Below, piece after piece: positions 17,754 to 26,274 of a stretch of 64,000 nucleotides of DNA (position 1 is the first letter of the stretch; the number at the start of each line of letters is the position of its first letter). Position numbers and translations under genes: made by a program. The stretch is from Paraburkholderia megapolitana (lineage in GTDB: Bacteria; Pseudomonadota; Gammaproteobacteria; Burkholderiales; Burkholderiaceae). The stretch covers positions 1-64,000 of the forward strand of contig NZ_CP041743.1 in the NCBI RefSeq assembly GCF_007556815.1, given 5' to 3'. The notes beneath the pieces are model-generated. The model was not told where the DNA came from and ran no database searches. It was given only the letters and a program-made list of their open reading frames with translations.

Positions 17754-18302
17754 ATGAGCGCACTGACCTTTCTGAACACGACCCAATACATCGCCCAGTT
17801 CGTAGTGAACAAAGGCGAACAGGTTGTGGCCCGCCTGCCCGGCATCGCTCCGGGCGCTTCCCTGCAAGTTCCGTCCGACGACACCTACCAGGTCACCGCC
17901 AGCACGATCCTGGAAGGCAACACCTACACGTCCGCGCCCGCTACGGTTTCCGGAGCGATGGGTTTCGTCGCGCAGGTCAAGCAGAACAACCTGCAAGGCA
18001 CGTACGACTTCGAAATGAAGGTCGAAGCCAGCAGTGCAGCCGATCAGATGGTCTTTCAAAAGACGACCATCGGCCCGGTGACTTTCAACATCTCGAAGAA
18101 CGGCGTGTACCTGCAAAGCGTCGTCGTGCAGAACTCGTTCCTCGTCAAGACGCTGCAGATCGGCAGCACGTACTCGATGTACGCGGTGATCAACGGCGTG
18201 ACGACGGACACCGCCCAGACCACCAACCCCAGCGCGGTCGTCACCGCGGAGCTCGACAACACCGATCTGGAGTCGGGTTACTTCACGCTCAGCGCGCTCT
18301 AA
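17754..18302 (+). CDS. Hypothetical beta-rich protein, first gene of the collar/peptidase cassette
   Basis: I do not recognise this 182-residue protein. It has a strong ribosome site (GAGGA, 7 bp before the ATG), no signal peptide, no Cys and no transmembrane segment. The alternating Val/Thr/Ser/Gln pattern suggests an all-beta fold. The segment LTFLNTTQYIAQFVV through GIAPGASLQVP (residues ~4-40) looks like a segment of the next gene product (QLINRSDCPLDFSARY through NPGAALQVAY), so both may be built from the same beta-sandwich module. Two related halves may be present, the second starting near VTFNISKNGVYLQ. A structural or binding component is likely; the function is unknown. Confidence 0.72.
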   Translation: MSALTFLNTTQYIAQFVVNKGEQVVARLPGIAPGASLQVPSDDTYQVTASTILEGNTYTSAPATVSGAMGFVAQVKQNNLQGTYDFEMKVEASSAADQMVFQKTTIGPVTFNISKNGVYLQSVVVQNSFLVKTLQIGSTYSMYAVINGVTTDTAQTTNPSAVVTAELDNTDLESGYFTLSAL

Positions 18303-18396
18303 AGGCCGGAGCCGGGCGGCGCCGTTCGCGGACGTCGCCCGATCCGCCTCACGGCCCAGTAGCCCTGTATCTCCATCACGCGTCCAGGGAATCGAC

Positions 18397-18993
18397 ATGA
18401 CCGCGCCCCGTTCCGCCCCCACGCTGCAGTTGCTCAATCGCACGGCCCAGCCGGCGCGTGCGCGGCTGCTCTGCGCGAATCACATGGTGTGGGACGTGTG
18501 GGTCACGGCGATGGGCGCAGTGACCGCGCCCGCATTCGTGCCGCCATGGCTGACGCTGGAAGCGCGCGTGACCGAGCGTCGGACTCAGGTGACCTACCTG
18601 AGCATCGCCGTCGGCGCGCGTTCGGATAGCGCGATCGTCGCCCGCCTCGAGCAGCGCAACGGCGCGCGCTACTTTGCGCTCGACACGCAGGAAGCCACCG
18701 TGGCCGGTGCGTTGCAACTGATCAACCGGAGCGACTGCCCGCTGGATTTTTCTGCCCGCTATTCCGGCAGCCCTTACGTGCTGACCGGCTTCGTCAACCC
18801 GGGAGCCGCACTGCAGGTCGCCTACTCGCTGCTGGATCTGGTCGTGGTGCAAAACGGCTGCAGCACGCAGCGCAGTCTGCCCACACCGGACGGGGCATGG
18901 GTCATCACATCTCCGCCCGAAACGGCAGGCTTTCCAGCGCTTGAGCGGCTGGACACGCGCGAAGTTGCGGACCTTGCTTCGGGATACAGGTGA
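18397..18993 (+). CDS. Hypothetical beta-rich protein, second gene of the cassette
   Basis: This 198-residue protein has no family I can name. The ATG is preceded by AGGGA. It begins TLQLLNRTAQPARARLL, and a second similar stretch occurs near residue 108 (LQLINRSDCPLDFSARY, then VNPGAALQVAYS), so it seems to hold two copies of the module seen once or twice in the preceding protein. Three Cys residues are scattered; there is no signal peptide. It is 94 bp from the first gene and 70 bp from the peptidase gene, all in the same direction. The repeated module suggests a multimerising or ligand-binding role, but this is inference. Confidence 0.7.
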   Translation: MTAPRSAPTLQLLNRTAQPARARLLCANHMVWDVWVTAMGAVTAPAFVPPWLTLEARVTERRTQVTYLSIAVGARSDSAIVARLEQRNGARYFALDTQEATVAGALQLINRSDCPLDFSARYSGSPYVLTGFVNPGAALQVAYSLLDLVVVQNGCSTQRSLPTPDGAWVITSPPETAGFPALERLDTREVADLASGYR

Positions 18994-19063
18994 ACCCATG
19001 AACGCGCTTTGCCTCGTCACGCTCCATCCGCCCGTACACCACTCCATGCTGAGGTAAACCATC

Positions 19064-20182
19064 ATGCCGTTACTCGACCCCTACCCCATTGCGAAGCAGG
19101 CCGTCCCCAACTCATGCTGGGCGTGCGCTGCGCGATCGATCATCAACTGGTATCACAGCCAGGGACGCTCCGGACCCGTTCCGGTCTTTGCATCCGATCA
19201 GGAGCTGGCGACGGCATGGGCCAAGTCGCCAGCGGGCAAGCCGGTCAACGCCGACATCAACGTCCAGCAATCCGCAGCGGGGGCGCTCATCGACCTCGGC
19301 TTCGCCAACGGCATGGACGGCCGCCCGTTTCCCACGCCGGCCGAGATCTACGGCTCGATCAATATCGGCGAACCGCTGCTGGCCATCGTGGGGAGCACGA
19401 ATCCGGGTGGCAAGCGCCAGCCGAAGTACAACAAGGGCCACTGGGTGGTGATCATCGGCATCAGCACCAACGATATCAGCGCCACGGTGAATGTCTTCGA
19501 TCCGGACGACGGACTGATTCACAACGTGCCGTACAACGCGGCCACGTACCAGGCCGGTGTGTACTGGGAGAACACGTCGTACGTCTCCGAGTATTCCGTG
19601 TATGTGGAACAAGAAGATCCAGATGGAGTTGGCGCGACATCGACTCCGACTCCGACTCCGACTCCGACTCCGACACCGACTCCGACTCCGACTCCGACAC
19701 CGACTCCGACACCGACACCGACTCCAACGCCGACTCCAACGCCAACGCCAACGCCGACGCCGACGCCGACTCCGACTCCGACTCCAACGCCGACTCCGAC
19801 GCCGACTCCGACGCCGACACCAACGCCCCCCACCACCCCATGGAAAGGCGAAATACGCGGCGGCGTCACGCTCGAAGTGGATTGGACACCGTCGAGCGAC
19901 GGCCTGAGCGTCCAGTTGAAGATTTCCCAGACCGGTGGTCCCGGCGTACCGCGTGACTACCAGGCAACGCTAAAGAGCACACCCAGTGCCGCGGCTCAAG
20001 GCATCTGGCGATTCGGCACGGCCACCGAGCCGCTCGAACTGACGCTCACGCTCAGCAGCGTAGCGGGTACCCCAGGCGGCCCGGCGACGCAGGCCAATCT
20101 GTGGGCGTCCTATCCGCTCACACAGGCCGAAGGCGTGCACAAGGTCATCGCGTCCTGGCCGATCGGCACGCCGCAAAACTGA
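19064..20182 (+). CDS. Papain-like (AvrRpt2/C39-like) cysteine peptidase with (Thr-Pro)31 linker and C-terminal beta domain
   Basis: This 372-residue protein has three parts. Residues 1-185 are a papain-like peptidase: Q12 and C18-W19 ([13 protein letters not shown]) give the oxyanion Gln and nucleophile, H126 (KGHWVVIIG) is the His, and D146 or D148 (VFDPDDG) the third residue. Residues 194-255 are 31 Thr-Pro repeats, an extended rigid linker. Residues ~262-368 are a beta domain that is clearly related to residues 13-117 of the next protein. There is no signal peptide or transmembrane segment. The active site looks complete. The peptidase resembles C39-like and AvrRpt2-like enzymes; substrate and location are unknown. 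Confidence 0.82.
   Translation: MPLLDPYPIAKQAVPNSCWACAARSIINWYHSQGRSGPVPVFASDQELATAWAKSPAGKPVNADINVQQSAAGALIDLGFANGMDGRPFPTPAEIYGSINIGEPLLAIVGSTNPGGKRQPKYNKGHWVVIIGISTNDISATVNVFDPDDGLIHNVPYNAATYQAGVYWENTSYVSEYSVYVEQEDPDGVGATSTPTPTPTPTPTPTPTPTPTPTPTPTPTPTPTPTPTPTPTPTPTPTPTPTPTPTPTPTPTPTPPTTPWKGEIRGGVTLEVDWTPSSDGLSVQLKISQTGGPGVPRDYQATLKSTPSAAAQGIWRFGTATEPLELTLTLSSVAGTPGGPATQANLWASYPLTQAEGVHKVIASWPIGTPQN
19643..19828 (+). repeat. Hexanucleotide tandem repeat encoding (Thr-Pro)31
   Basis: About 31 six-base units, mainly ACTCCG, ACACCG and ACGCCG with a few CCA codons, are read as alternating Thr and Pro. The third-base variation shows the tract is not freshly expanded, yet long exact runs remain, so length change by slippage is plausible. 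A change by whole units keeps the frame, so this would alter linker length rather than switch the gene off. Confidence 0.95.
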
Positions 20183-20200
20183 CGCCTACCGGAGTCCGTC

Positions 20201-23146
20201 ATGAGCGAATCCTCCAGAGCGCCGGTGCCGCAAGGCGACGGCAAGTGGGACGTCACCGCGCGTACCGGTGTGCTGCTGCGCGTGGTCTGGCGCTGGCAGG
20301 ACAACGGGCAGCGTATCAAGCTGGAGTTGACCCAGCTGGCGGGACCCGGCGGCCCACATCACTACACGGGCACGCTCGGTCTCGGCGCCACGGAGCAGCG
20401 TTACGCCACGTGGGCATTCGGCACGAACGACCCACCCGTCGACGTCACGCTCAGCCTGCGCCACGAACACGAGGGTACGGCGCCGTTGCTGTGGGCCAAC
20501 GTGCCCCTCAAGACGGATGAGTTCTACTCCGATGCGATCGCTCAATGGAAGCCGCAACCCACGCCGCCGATCCCGGTGCCACCGGAGCCGGACGAGCCAG
20601 ACGAGCCAGACGACGTGCTGATCGAAGCACTGCCCGGCGCCGCCGATCTCTTCCCGCTGCTGTGGCTGCGCCCACCCAGCGCGCTCGAACTCGCCGACGC
20701 GCTGCTGCGTTACATGCGCGTCCCCGATCCGTCGAGTCTCGCGCTGTACACGCAACTGGCCGCGCTCACGGGGCCGGGGTCCGCGGCGCAGAAACAGCAG
20801 GCGGCCACCGCGTTCAGCAAGACGTCTCCGCCGTTTATCGCCGATCTGTCCACGCAGCCCGCGCCGATCAACCGCTTGCCGGCCATCCGCGTCGCACTGC
20901 TCGCGACCGAAGGACCACGCACGCTGGACGAGCTGCTCGACGAAGCGCACCAGTTGCTCGGCGAAACCGTGAGCGACTTCCTCGCCGGCACAGTCTGCGT
21001 GAGCGCGCAGCAGGATGCGTGGCAAAGCGTATTCGCGCTCGCGCTGGTGGGCAGCGCCGCGCAGGGAACGCTGGCCGCCGGACTGGTCGACGTGTTGCGC
21101 GTGCTTCACTACCTGCAGGCACTGAACGCGAAGAACCCCGCACTGTGCGCGCAAGACATCCGGCGCCTGCTGCTATACGCGACGCCCGCCCTGCCGGACG
21201 CCGTCGCTGCGGCGCCGCTCGCAGGCACCGTCGAAAAGCCGGCGGCAGAACCCGCCACGCCTGCCGATGCACCCGCCCCCAAGGTCACCGGTCAATGGTC
21301 GCTGCTCGGTGTCGGCGAGCTCGAACTGGCGCGCCAGCATCTGAAGGGCTATGCATCTGGAGAACTGGCCGAAGTCGTCAACCTGATGCCGCGCGAACGT
21401 CAGGAGCGACACGAACGCAGCGTGCAAAGCAGCGAGCAGCAGACGCAGCAACGCGAAGCGCGCAGCCGCATCGACGATCAGACGAGCCAGAGCGACGCCG
21501 CGAGCGAGCTCGCCGACACGCTAAAGGAAGCCATGTGCACCGAAGGACTGGTGCGCAACCTGAGCAACGTAACGCCGAGCTACAGCAACCTGAACCTGCT
21601 GCTCACCGGCAGCGCCTCCGACGGTTCCGGCAAGCTCAAGCTCGACGGCAGCAGCGTCGCGCGCCTGGTGCAGCGCATGAGCGAACAGGCCGCGCAAAAG
21701 GTCGCCGACCGTGTGAGCACCCAGCGGCGCGACGTCTGGCGCGAGTGGCACGAGCGGCGCGAATCGCAATCCATCGACAACCGCGACGGCGAGCGACTGG
21801 TCGGCGTGTATCGCTGGGTCGACCGCTTGATGCGGGTATCGCTCAAACCACAGGGGCGGCGCCTCGTTCTCGCATTGCAGATCGACGCGCCCGCGCGCGC
21901 GTGGATTGCCGAAGTGGCGGCGCAAGGCCCGGTGCCGCTCGTGAAGCCCACGCCGCTGGCCGCGTTCGCGACGGCCGAAGGCCAGGGCTACACGCTCGTC
22001 ACGCCCACCAACTACCAGGCGTGGGGCGCGCAGTACGGTCTCGCCGATATGCCCGCGCCGCCCGCCGACCAGCTCACCGTCGCAGCACAGATCAACCGCG
22101 TGACGGTTGCCGATACGTCGCTGCTGCGCATCCCCGATGGCTACGCCGTCGCCTCGGGTACGGCGACGCTCGCGCTGGCGAGCACCGCGTTCAGCCTCGC
22201 GGCGAGCGTCGGCGGTACGACACTGCCGGGCGACACGGTCGTGCCGCCCACGGCGATCACCGTGGTCGTACCGTCTGCGTCGTCATCGACGAGCGTCGGC
22301 AATCTGACCGTTACACCGCCCGCGCCAGGCACCGCATGGCTCGGCACGACGGTCTTCAAGAGCAGCGATCCTGTGATCGGTTTGCGCGGCGCGGTGCCGG
22401 TCACCGTGATGAGCGATGCGCCGCTGTTCGGCCTGAGCGTCGAACTGGTTTGCCAGCGCGTCACGCTGACCGATCCGGTCAGCAAGGCCGTCGTAGACCC
22501 GCTGCTGGTCGACTGGCAGATGCGCGTCTACAACCAGTTGCTGCTGGCCTGGCAGGAACAGACCCGGGCTTACGACAGCGGGCTCGCCGGGTCCATCGAG
22601 AGCGCCAGTGCCGGTCAGGGCGGCGAGGTGCAGCGCCAGGTGTTGCAGGCTGCCTGCCTCGGTCTGCTGTGCGCGAGCAGCGCGACCACCGATCCGCAGG
22701 TTCTGACCGGTTTGCTCGACTGGTCGGGCATGAGCTGGCACTACGACTCGCCGGTGGCTGGCGCCGGCCCGCGGCTGACCGATGCGCCCGCTGCGTCCGT
22801 GTTCACCGAGCCGGCTTCGGCGCGCCTGTTCCGCCGCTTCCTCGATGCGCGTGTCGCGTGGGTCCTGCTGCCGCTCCTTCCGGATACGCAACCCGCCCTG
22901 CTGTATGCGCTGCAATGGCAGCCGCGCTGGCCGAGCCCGCCGCTGCCGCGCCCCGACGGCATCGCTGATGTACCGGTTAGCGGCTCGACAGTCGCGCCGC
23001 TCGAAGAACAGCGCAGCAAAGACGCGCCCGCTGCCCTCGTGCGGCCCGGCTGGACACTGCGCCTGCCCTTGCCGCTCATCTACCTGCAGGCCGGCGACAC
23101 GCTGCCGCGCTTCGGCCCGCTCCCCCCACTCAAGGAGGCTCCATGA
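20201..23146 (+). CDS. Large hypothetical protein sharing a domain with the adjacent peptidase
   Basis: This 981-residue protein is unknown to me as a whole. Residues 13-117 match the C-terminal domain of the preceding peptidase: both run GV-L-V-W, then GPGGP/GPGVP plus HY or DY, WxFGT, VTLSL/LTLTL, LWAxxPL and IAxW. A Pro/Glu/Asp linker follows (PEPDEPDEPDD, ~125-140). Residues ~385-430 form a charged, probably helical segment (VNLMPRERQERHERSVQSS), then Ala/Val/Thr-rich beta segments to the end. No signal peptide or membrane helix is evident. It could be a scaffold or spike that carries the small collar protein, whose ATG overlaps its stop codon (ATGA). A role is not established. Confidence 0.78.
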   Translation: MSESSRAPVPQGDGKWDVTARTGVLLRVVWRWQDNGQRIKLELTQLAGPGGPHHYTGTLGLGATEQRYATWAFGTNDPPVDVTLSLRHEHEGTAPLLWANVPLKTDEFYSDAIAQWKPQPTPPIPVPPEPDEPDEPDDVLIEALPGAADLFPLLWLRPPSALELADALLRYMRVPDPSSLALYTQLAALTGPGSAAQKQQAATAFSKTSPPFIADLSTQPAPINRLPAIRVALLATEGPRTLDELLDEAHQLLGETVSDFLAGTVCVSAQQDAWQSVFALALVGSAAQGTLAAGLVDVLRVLHYLQALNAKNPALCAQDIRRLLLYATPALPDAVAAAPLAGTVEKPAAEPATPADAPAPKVTGQWSLLGVGELELARQHLKGYASGELAEVVNLMPRERQERHERSVQSSEQQTQQREARSRIDDQTSQSDAASELADTLKEAMCTEGLVRNLSNVTPSYSNLNLLLTGSASDGSGKLKLDGSSVARLVQRMSEQAAQKVADRVSTQRRDVWREWHERRESQSIDNRDGERLVGVYRWVDRLMRVSLKPQGRRLVLALQIDAPARAWIAEVAAQGPVPLVKPTPLAAFATAEGQGYTLVTPTNYQAWGAQYGLADMPAPPADQLTVAAQINRVTVADTSLLRIPDGYAVASGTATLALASTAFSLAASVGGTTLPGDTVVPPTAITVVVPSASSSTSVGNLTVTPPAPGTAWLGTTVFKSSDPVIGLRGAVPVTVMSDAPLFGLSVELVCQRVTLTDPVSKAVVDPLLVDWQMRVYNQLLLAWQEQTRAYDSGLAGSIESASAGQGGEVQRQVLQAACLGLLCASSATTDPQVLTGLLDWSGMSWHYDSPVAGAGPRLTDAPAASVFTEPASARLFRRFLDARVAWVLLPLLPDTQPALLYALQWQPRWPSPPLPRPDGIADVPVSGSTVAPLEEQRSKDAPAALVRPGWTLRLPLPLIYLQAGDTLPRFGPLPPLKEAP

Positions 23147-23721
23147 AACTCCCTCTGTTGCGTCCCCACTCCGCGCACGACGAATGGCCGATCGGCGCCG
23201 TGATTCCCTACGCCGGACTACTGGCGAACACGGACACAGATTCCGCCACGCTGAACCAGATCCGCACGGATCTGAGCCAGAAGGGCTGGCTCTATTGCGA
23301 CGGCAGTTTGTACTCCGCGCAGGCGTACTGGCAGCTGTATGGCGTGATCGGCACGAGCTTCGGCGGCAATGCCACCGATTTCAACGTGCCCGATCTGCGC
23401 GGCCGCTTCGTGCGCGGCGTCGACGGCGGCGCAGGTAACGATCCGGATGCGGCCACACGCGTCGCCAATCCGGCGGGAGGCGCGTCCGGCGATCACGTCG
23501 GCTCGTATCAGGCCGACGCGTTCCAGGGCCACGAGCATTTTTATACGTCGACGATGGAAAGCCCCGAGACCGCCGAGCCGCCGGGCAGCCCGGTGCTGAT
23601 GCCGCAACCGGATCAGGTCACGACCAGCGTGACGACCGACGGTACACACGGCACACCGCGTGTGTCGTCCGAAACGCGCGCGCTGAACCTCGCGCTGAAC
23701 TATCTGATCCGCTATCGCTGA
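23143..23721 (+). CDS. Phage-tail-collar domain protein
   Basis: This 192-residue protein has a clear tail-collar domain: PIGAVIPYAG (about residues 17-26), GWLYCDGSLYS, YWQLYGVIGTSFGG and FNVPDLRGRFVRG. It ends with the typical ETRALNLALNYLIRYR. In phages this domain sits at the tail-fibre tip; bacterial stand-alone versions (microcystin-dependent-protein type) are also known. The start overlaps the stop of the 981-residue gene by 4 bp, so translation is coupled and the products probably interact. No capsid, terminase, sheath, integrase or lysis gene lies nearby, so this is not an ordinary prophage remnant. Confidence 0.88.
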   Translation: MKLPLLRPHSAHDEWPIGAVIPYAGLLANTDTDSATLNQIRTDLSQKGWLYCDGSLYSAQAYWQLYGVIGTSFGGNATDFNVPDLRGRFVRGVDGGAGNDPDAATRVANPAGGASGDHVGSYQADAFQGHEHFYTSTMESPETAEPPGSPVLMPQPDQVTTSVTTDGTHGTPRVSSETRALNLALNYLIRYR

Positions 23722-23803
23722 ACCCCGCGACAAAAACGGCGGAGCGATCCGCCGCAGGTTGTTCCACCCCCGTCGTGCTCTCTACCGCAAAAGGAGTGCT
23801 CTC

Positions 23804-25093
23804 ATGAAAGTCGCCATCATTGGCGGTGGCCTTGCCGGCATCGCTGCTGCCTACACACTGCTCGCGAACAGCAAGGTTACCGAAGTCCATCTGCTCGAAG
23901 CCACCGGCAAGTACGGCGGACGCGCGCGCACCGACACCACGTCGATTCCCGGTTTTGCGTTCGACAAGGGTGCGCAGTACATCCAGGACCCGGATATCAA
24001 TCCGTTGACGCAGATCGCCAAAGCGCTCGGTTTCGACACCGTCGAGGAAGACGCCAAGTACCTGCTGCGTGTCGACACGGACCAGGGCTGGAAGGACGAG
24101 TCGACGACCACGCCCCCGGTTCAGGCCGTGGTCGTCCGCATCCAGAAATCCTACGACAGCGCGAAAGAGCAACCCAATGTCATCGTGTCGGAGAAACCGG
24201 GCAAGACCGACGACGTCGAACTGTTCGGCCATGCGACCTCGACTTATGGACCGTTCACCGAGTCGGCTGAGACCTGGCAATACATCGCTGCCGATCGCGC
24301 ACGCGAAGCCAAAGGCGGCGACAAGCCCAATCTTTTCGTCAAGAAAGGCATCGGCAGCCTGGTCGCCGCTTATGGTCAGCGAATCAAACCCGAACATGGA
24401 AGCCGTTACGTCGAGCATTTCGACACCACCGTTGCGAAGATCGCGTACGACGACACTCACGTCACGCTGAGCTACAACACCACGACCCTCACCGTGGACG
24501 CGTGCATCGTCACTATTCCGGTGTCGAACCTCGGCAACGGCAGCGTCGTCTTCGAGCCGGTGCTTCCGCTCGCACACCGCAACGCACTGAAAGTACTGCG
24601 CCTCGGGTCCTACAAGAAGCTCGCGCTGCGGCTGCGCACGTCGCCGGCCGCTATCGTGCCGGGCACCAACTACTACCTGACCGAGGACGACCCGGCTGGC
24701 GTCTGGCAGTGCTACCGCCTGCCGTATGCGGACGATGTGCTGGTTGCGCACGCCGCCGGGAATTTCGCCGCTGCGCTCGATGGCCTGTCGGACCAGGACG
24801 TCTACACGCTGTTCAAGACCCGTGTCCAGGCCGCCTTTGACGGCGTGTTCTTCACGACCGGCAAGGCGATCACGAACTGGAGCAGCGACGCGGCCGCGCA
24901 CGGTGCGTATTCGTATAGCGCCTTCAACGGCGGCGGCCCCGACGACCGGGATGCGCTGTCAGCACGCGTAACGCTAGGGACACCGGTGAAGCGCCTGCAC
25001 TTTGCCGGCGAGGCGACCAACCTCGGGTACTACGGCACGCTGCAGGCGGCCTATTTCGAAGGCGTGCGCGCGGCGCAAGAGGTGTTGACCTGA
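23804..25093 (+). CDS. FAD-dependent amine oxidase family protein
   Basis: This 429-residue flavoprotein has the N-terminal dinucleotide fold (MKVAIIGGGLAGIAAAYTLL), a following GGRARTDT flavin-contact motif and the C-terminal FAD-binding signature LHFAGEATNLGYYGTLQAAY, as in monoamine and polyamine oxidases and phytoene-desaturase relatives. AAGGAG precedes the ATG by 7 bp. There is no signal peptide, so it should be cytosolic or exported by another route. It lies 82 bp after the collar gene. It could oxidise an amine side chain on a partner protein or a small molecule; neither can be told from the sequence. Confidence 0.88.
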   Translation: MKVAIIGGGLAGIAAAYTLLANSKVTEVHLLEATGKYGGRARTDTTSIPGFAFDKGAQYIQDPDINPLTQIAKALGFDTVEEDAKYLLRVDTDQGWKDESTTTPPVQAVVVRIQKSYDSAKEQPNVIVSEKPGKTDDVELFGHATSTYGPFTESAETWQYIAADRAREAKGGDKPNLFVKKGIGSLVAAYGQRIKPEHGSRYVEHFDTTVAKIAYDDTHVTLSYNTTTLTVDACIVTIPVSNLGNGSVVFEPVLPLAHRNALKVLRLGSYKKLALRLRTSPAAIVPGTNYYLTEDDPAGVWQCYRLPYADDVLVAHAAGNFAAALDGLSDQDVYTLFKTRVQAAFDGVFFTTGKAITNWSSDAAAHGAYSYSAFNGGGPDDRDALSARVTLGTPVKRLHFAGEATNLGYYGTLQAAYFEGVRAAQEVLT

Positions 25094-25171
25094 AGCGGTC
25101 CCGGTCACCGCTTTAGCTTTCGATGAACCCCATTCGTGCAGGAAAACAGGCAATACAAGAGGAGTGAAATC

Positions 25172-26188
25172 ATGCGAACCGACCTCGAAGTAAAAACGAA
25201 TCGCGCATCATCGGCCGGAGGTTTGAATCCGGAAGGCTTGTCTTTCCCCGCGTCCGGCAGCGGACCCGCGCTGCACTCGGCCGTGCAGCGCGCGCACGAA
25301 CGCATCAGCATCGCGCTTGCGGACGGAACCTGTCGGCTCCCCATCGTGCTCTGCTATATCGACTACGTGTACGACTGCCTCGCGATCGGTTTCGCCGACA
25401 CGACGGCAGCAATCCGGCGCGCGCATCGGGAATTGAGTGCATTGGCAGGCGGCGTGCCGGTGCGCGCGTTTCGCTGTGCACCGGCGGTACGTCATGCCAA
25501 CAAGACCGGCCACAACCGGCCGCTTGTCGGCGGGTTGCTGCTGTGGTGTCCGGCCGGCGGCGGCACCAACGGCAAGGGCACACTGTGTATCGCCGCGACG
25601 CGTTCGGGCGTCGCGGGGTTCGTAACCTGCGGACATGTGGTCGGCGCAAAAGGTAGCGATGTCTTCCAGCCCCAGAGCACGTCGCAACAATTCAAGGTCG
25701 GGACGGCCACCGAAGTCACCAATTACAACGGAGTGGCCGCCAGCGACAGCGCATTCGTCACGCTTGAAGCAAGCGTACAGGCGACGGCAAACGCAATCTG
25801 GAAAAGCTCGAGTACGAACTATACGGTGACCGGCATTTCCGCCGCACCTGGCTTCGGTACGGATGTATCGATGCAAGGTGCCTCGACGGCGAAAACGCTG
25901 CGTAGCGGAAAAATCCGCGGCGACAACGTGACCGTCACGTTTTCGGACGGCGGCACACTGACCGGTCAACTACTCGCGGACTATCAAAGCGAAAAAGGCG
26001 ACAGCGGTGCGCCGGTATTCACCGATCCTCAGGCCGGGTCATCGGTGGAGTTGATCGGAATGAACGTCGGGGCCGCCAAGCCGGGCGACACCAATCCCGC
26101 GCCAGACCCGAAGTGGCTTCCTGCAGACGGCGCCTACGCGATTATCAGCCCGTGGGCCAACATCAAGAGCGATCTGGGCCTCGACTGA
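25172..26188 (+). CDS. Trypsin-fold serine protease, last gene of the cassette
   Basis: I start this 338-residue protein at the ATG 5 bp after GAGGAGTG; a GTG 12 codons upstream is open but poorer. The catalytic residues of an S1-type protease are present: H155 (FVTCGHVVG), D192 (AASDSAFV) and S278 (KGDSGAPVF). About 115 residues precede the protease domain and may act as a pro-region or binding domain; no signal peptide is evident. It closes the co-directional series and is followed by an inverted repeat at 26210-26257. With the papain-like peptidase it gives the cassette two unrelated protease activities. Confidence 0.85.
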   Translation: MRTDLEVKTNRASSAGGLNPEGLSFPASGSGPALHSAVQRAHERISIALADGTCRLPIVLCYIDYVYDCLAIGFADTTAAIRRAHRELSALAGGVPVRAFRCAPAVRHANKTGHNRPLVGGLLLWCPAGGGTNGKGTLCIAATRSGVAGFVTCGHVVGAKGSDVFQPQSTSQQFKVGTATEVTNYNGVAASDSAFVTLEASVQATANAIWKSSSTNYTVTGISAAPGFGTDVSMQGASTAKTLRSGKIRGDNVTVTFSDGGTLTGQLLADYQSEKGDSGAPVFTDPQAGSSVELIGMNVGAAKPGDTNPAPDPKWLPADGAYAIISPWANIKSDLGLD

Positions 26189-26209
26189 GTCTCGCTCTGT
26201 AAAGACCTT

Positions 26210-26257
26210 GAGGACACGGTCGGGGCGAGCTTCACTGCCCGGCCCGACCGTATCCTC
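26210..26257. terminator. Bidirectional terminator-like hairpin between convergent genes
   Basis: Left arm 26210-26224 and right arm 26243-26257 pair over 15 bases with one C-A mismatch on the plus strand, which becomes a U-G pair on the minus strand. The loop is 18 bases. It lies between the protease gene (plus) and the sugar-binding protein gene (minus). There is no long T run, so efficiency is uncertain. Confidence 0.6.
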
Positions 26258-26274
26258 TTCAGATCAACCATTCA

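Noticed and set aside
19643..19828. CRISPR-like repeat array
   Set aside because: The units are 6 bp and contiguous with no spacers, and they encode an uninterrupted Thr-Pro tract.
19009..19956. Ser-Asp repeat protein in another frame over the TP tract
   Set aside because: The SD run is just the hexamer repeat read in the wrong frame; the peptidase frame holds the catalytic residues and a ribosome site.
20545..22968. 807-codon plus-strand frame inside the 981-residue gene
   Set aside because: It is Arg/Ala-rich with no domain motif, while the other frame has a ribosome site, shared domain and coupled neighbour.
23143..23721. Prophage or tailocin remnant around the collar protein
   Set aside because: No integrase, terminase, capsid, sheath, tube, baseplate or lysis gene is found on either side.
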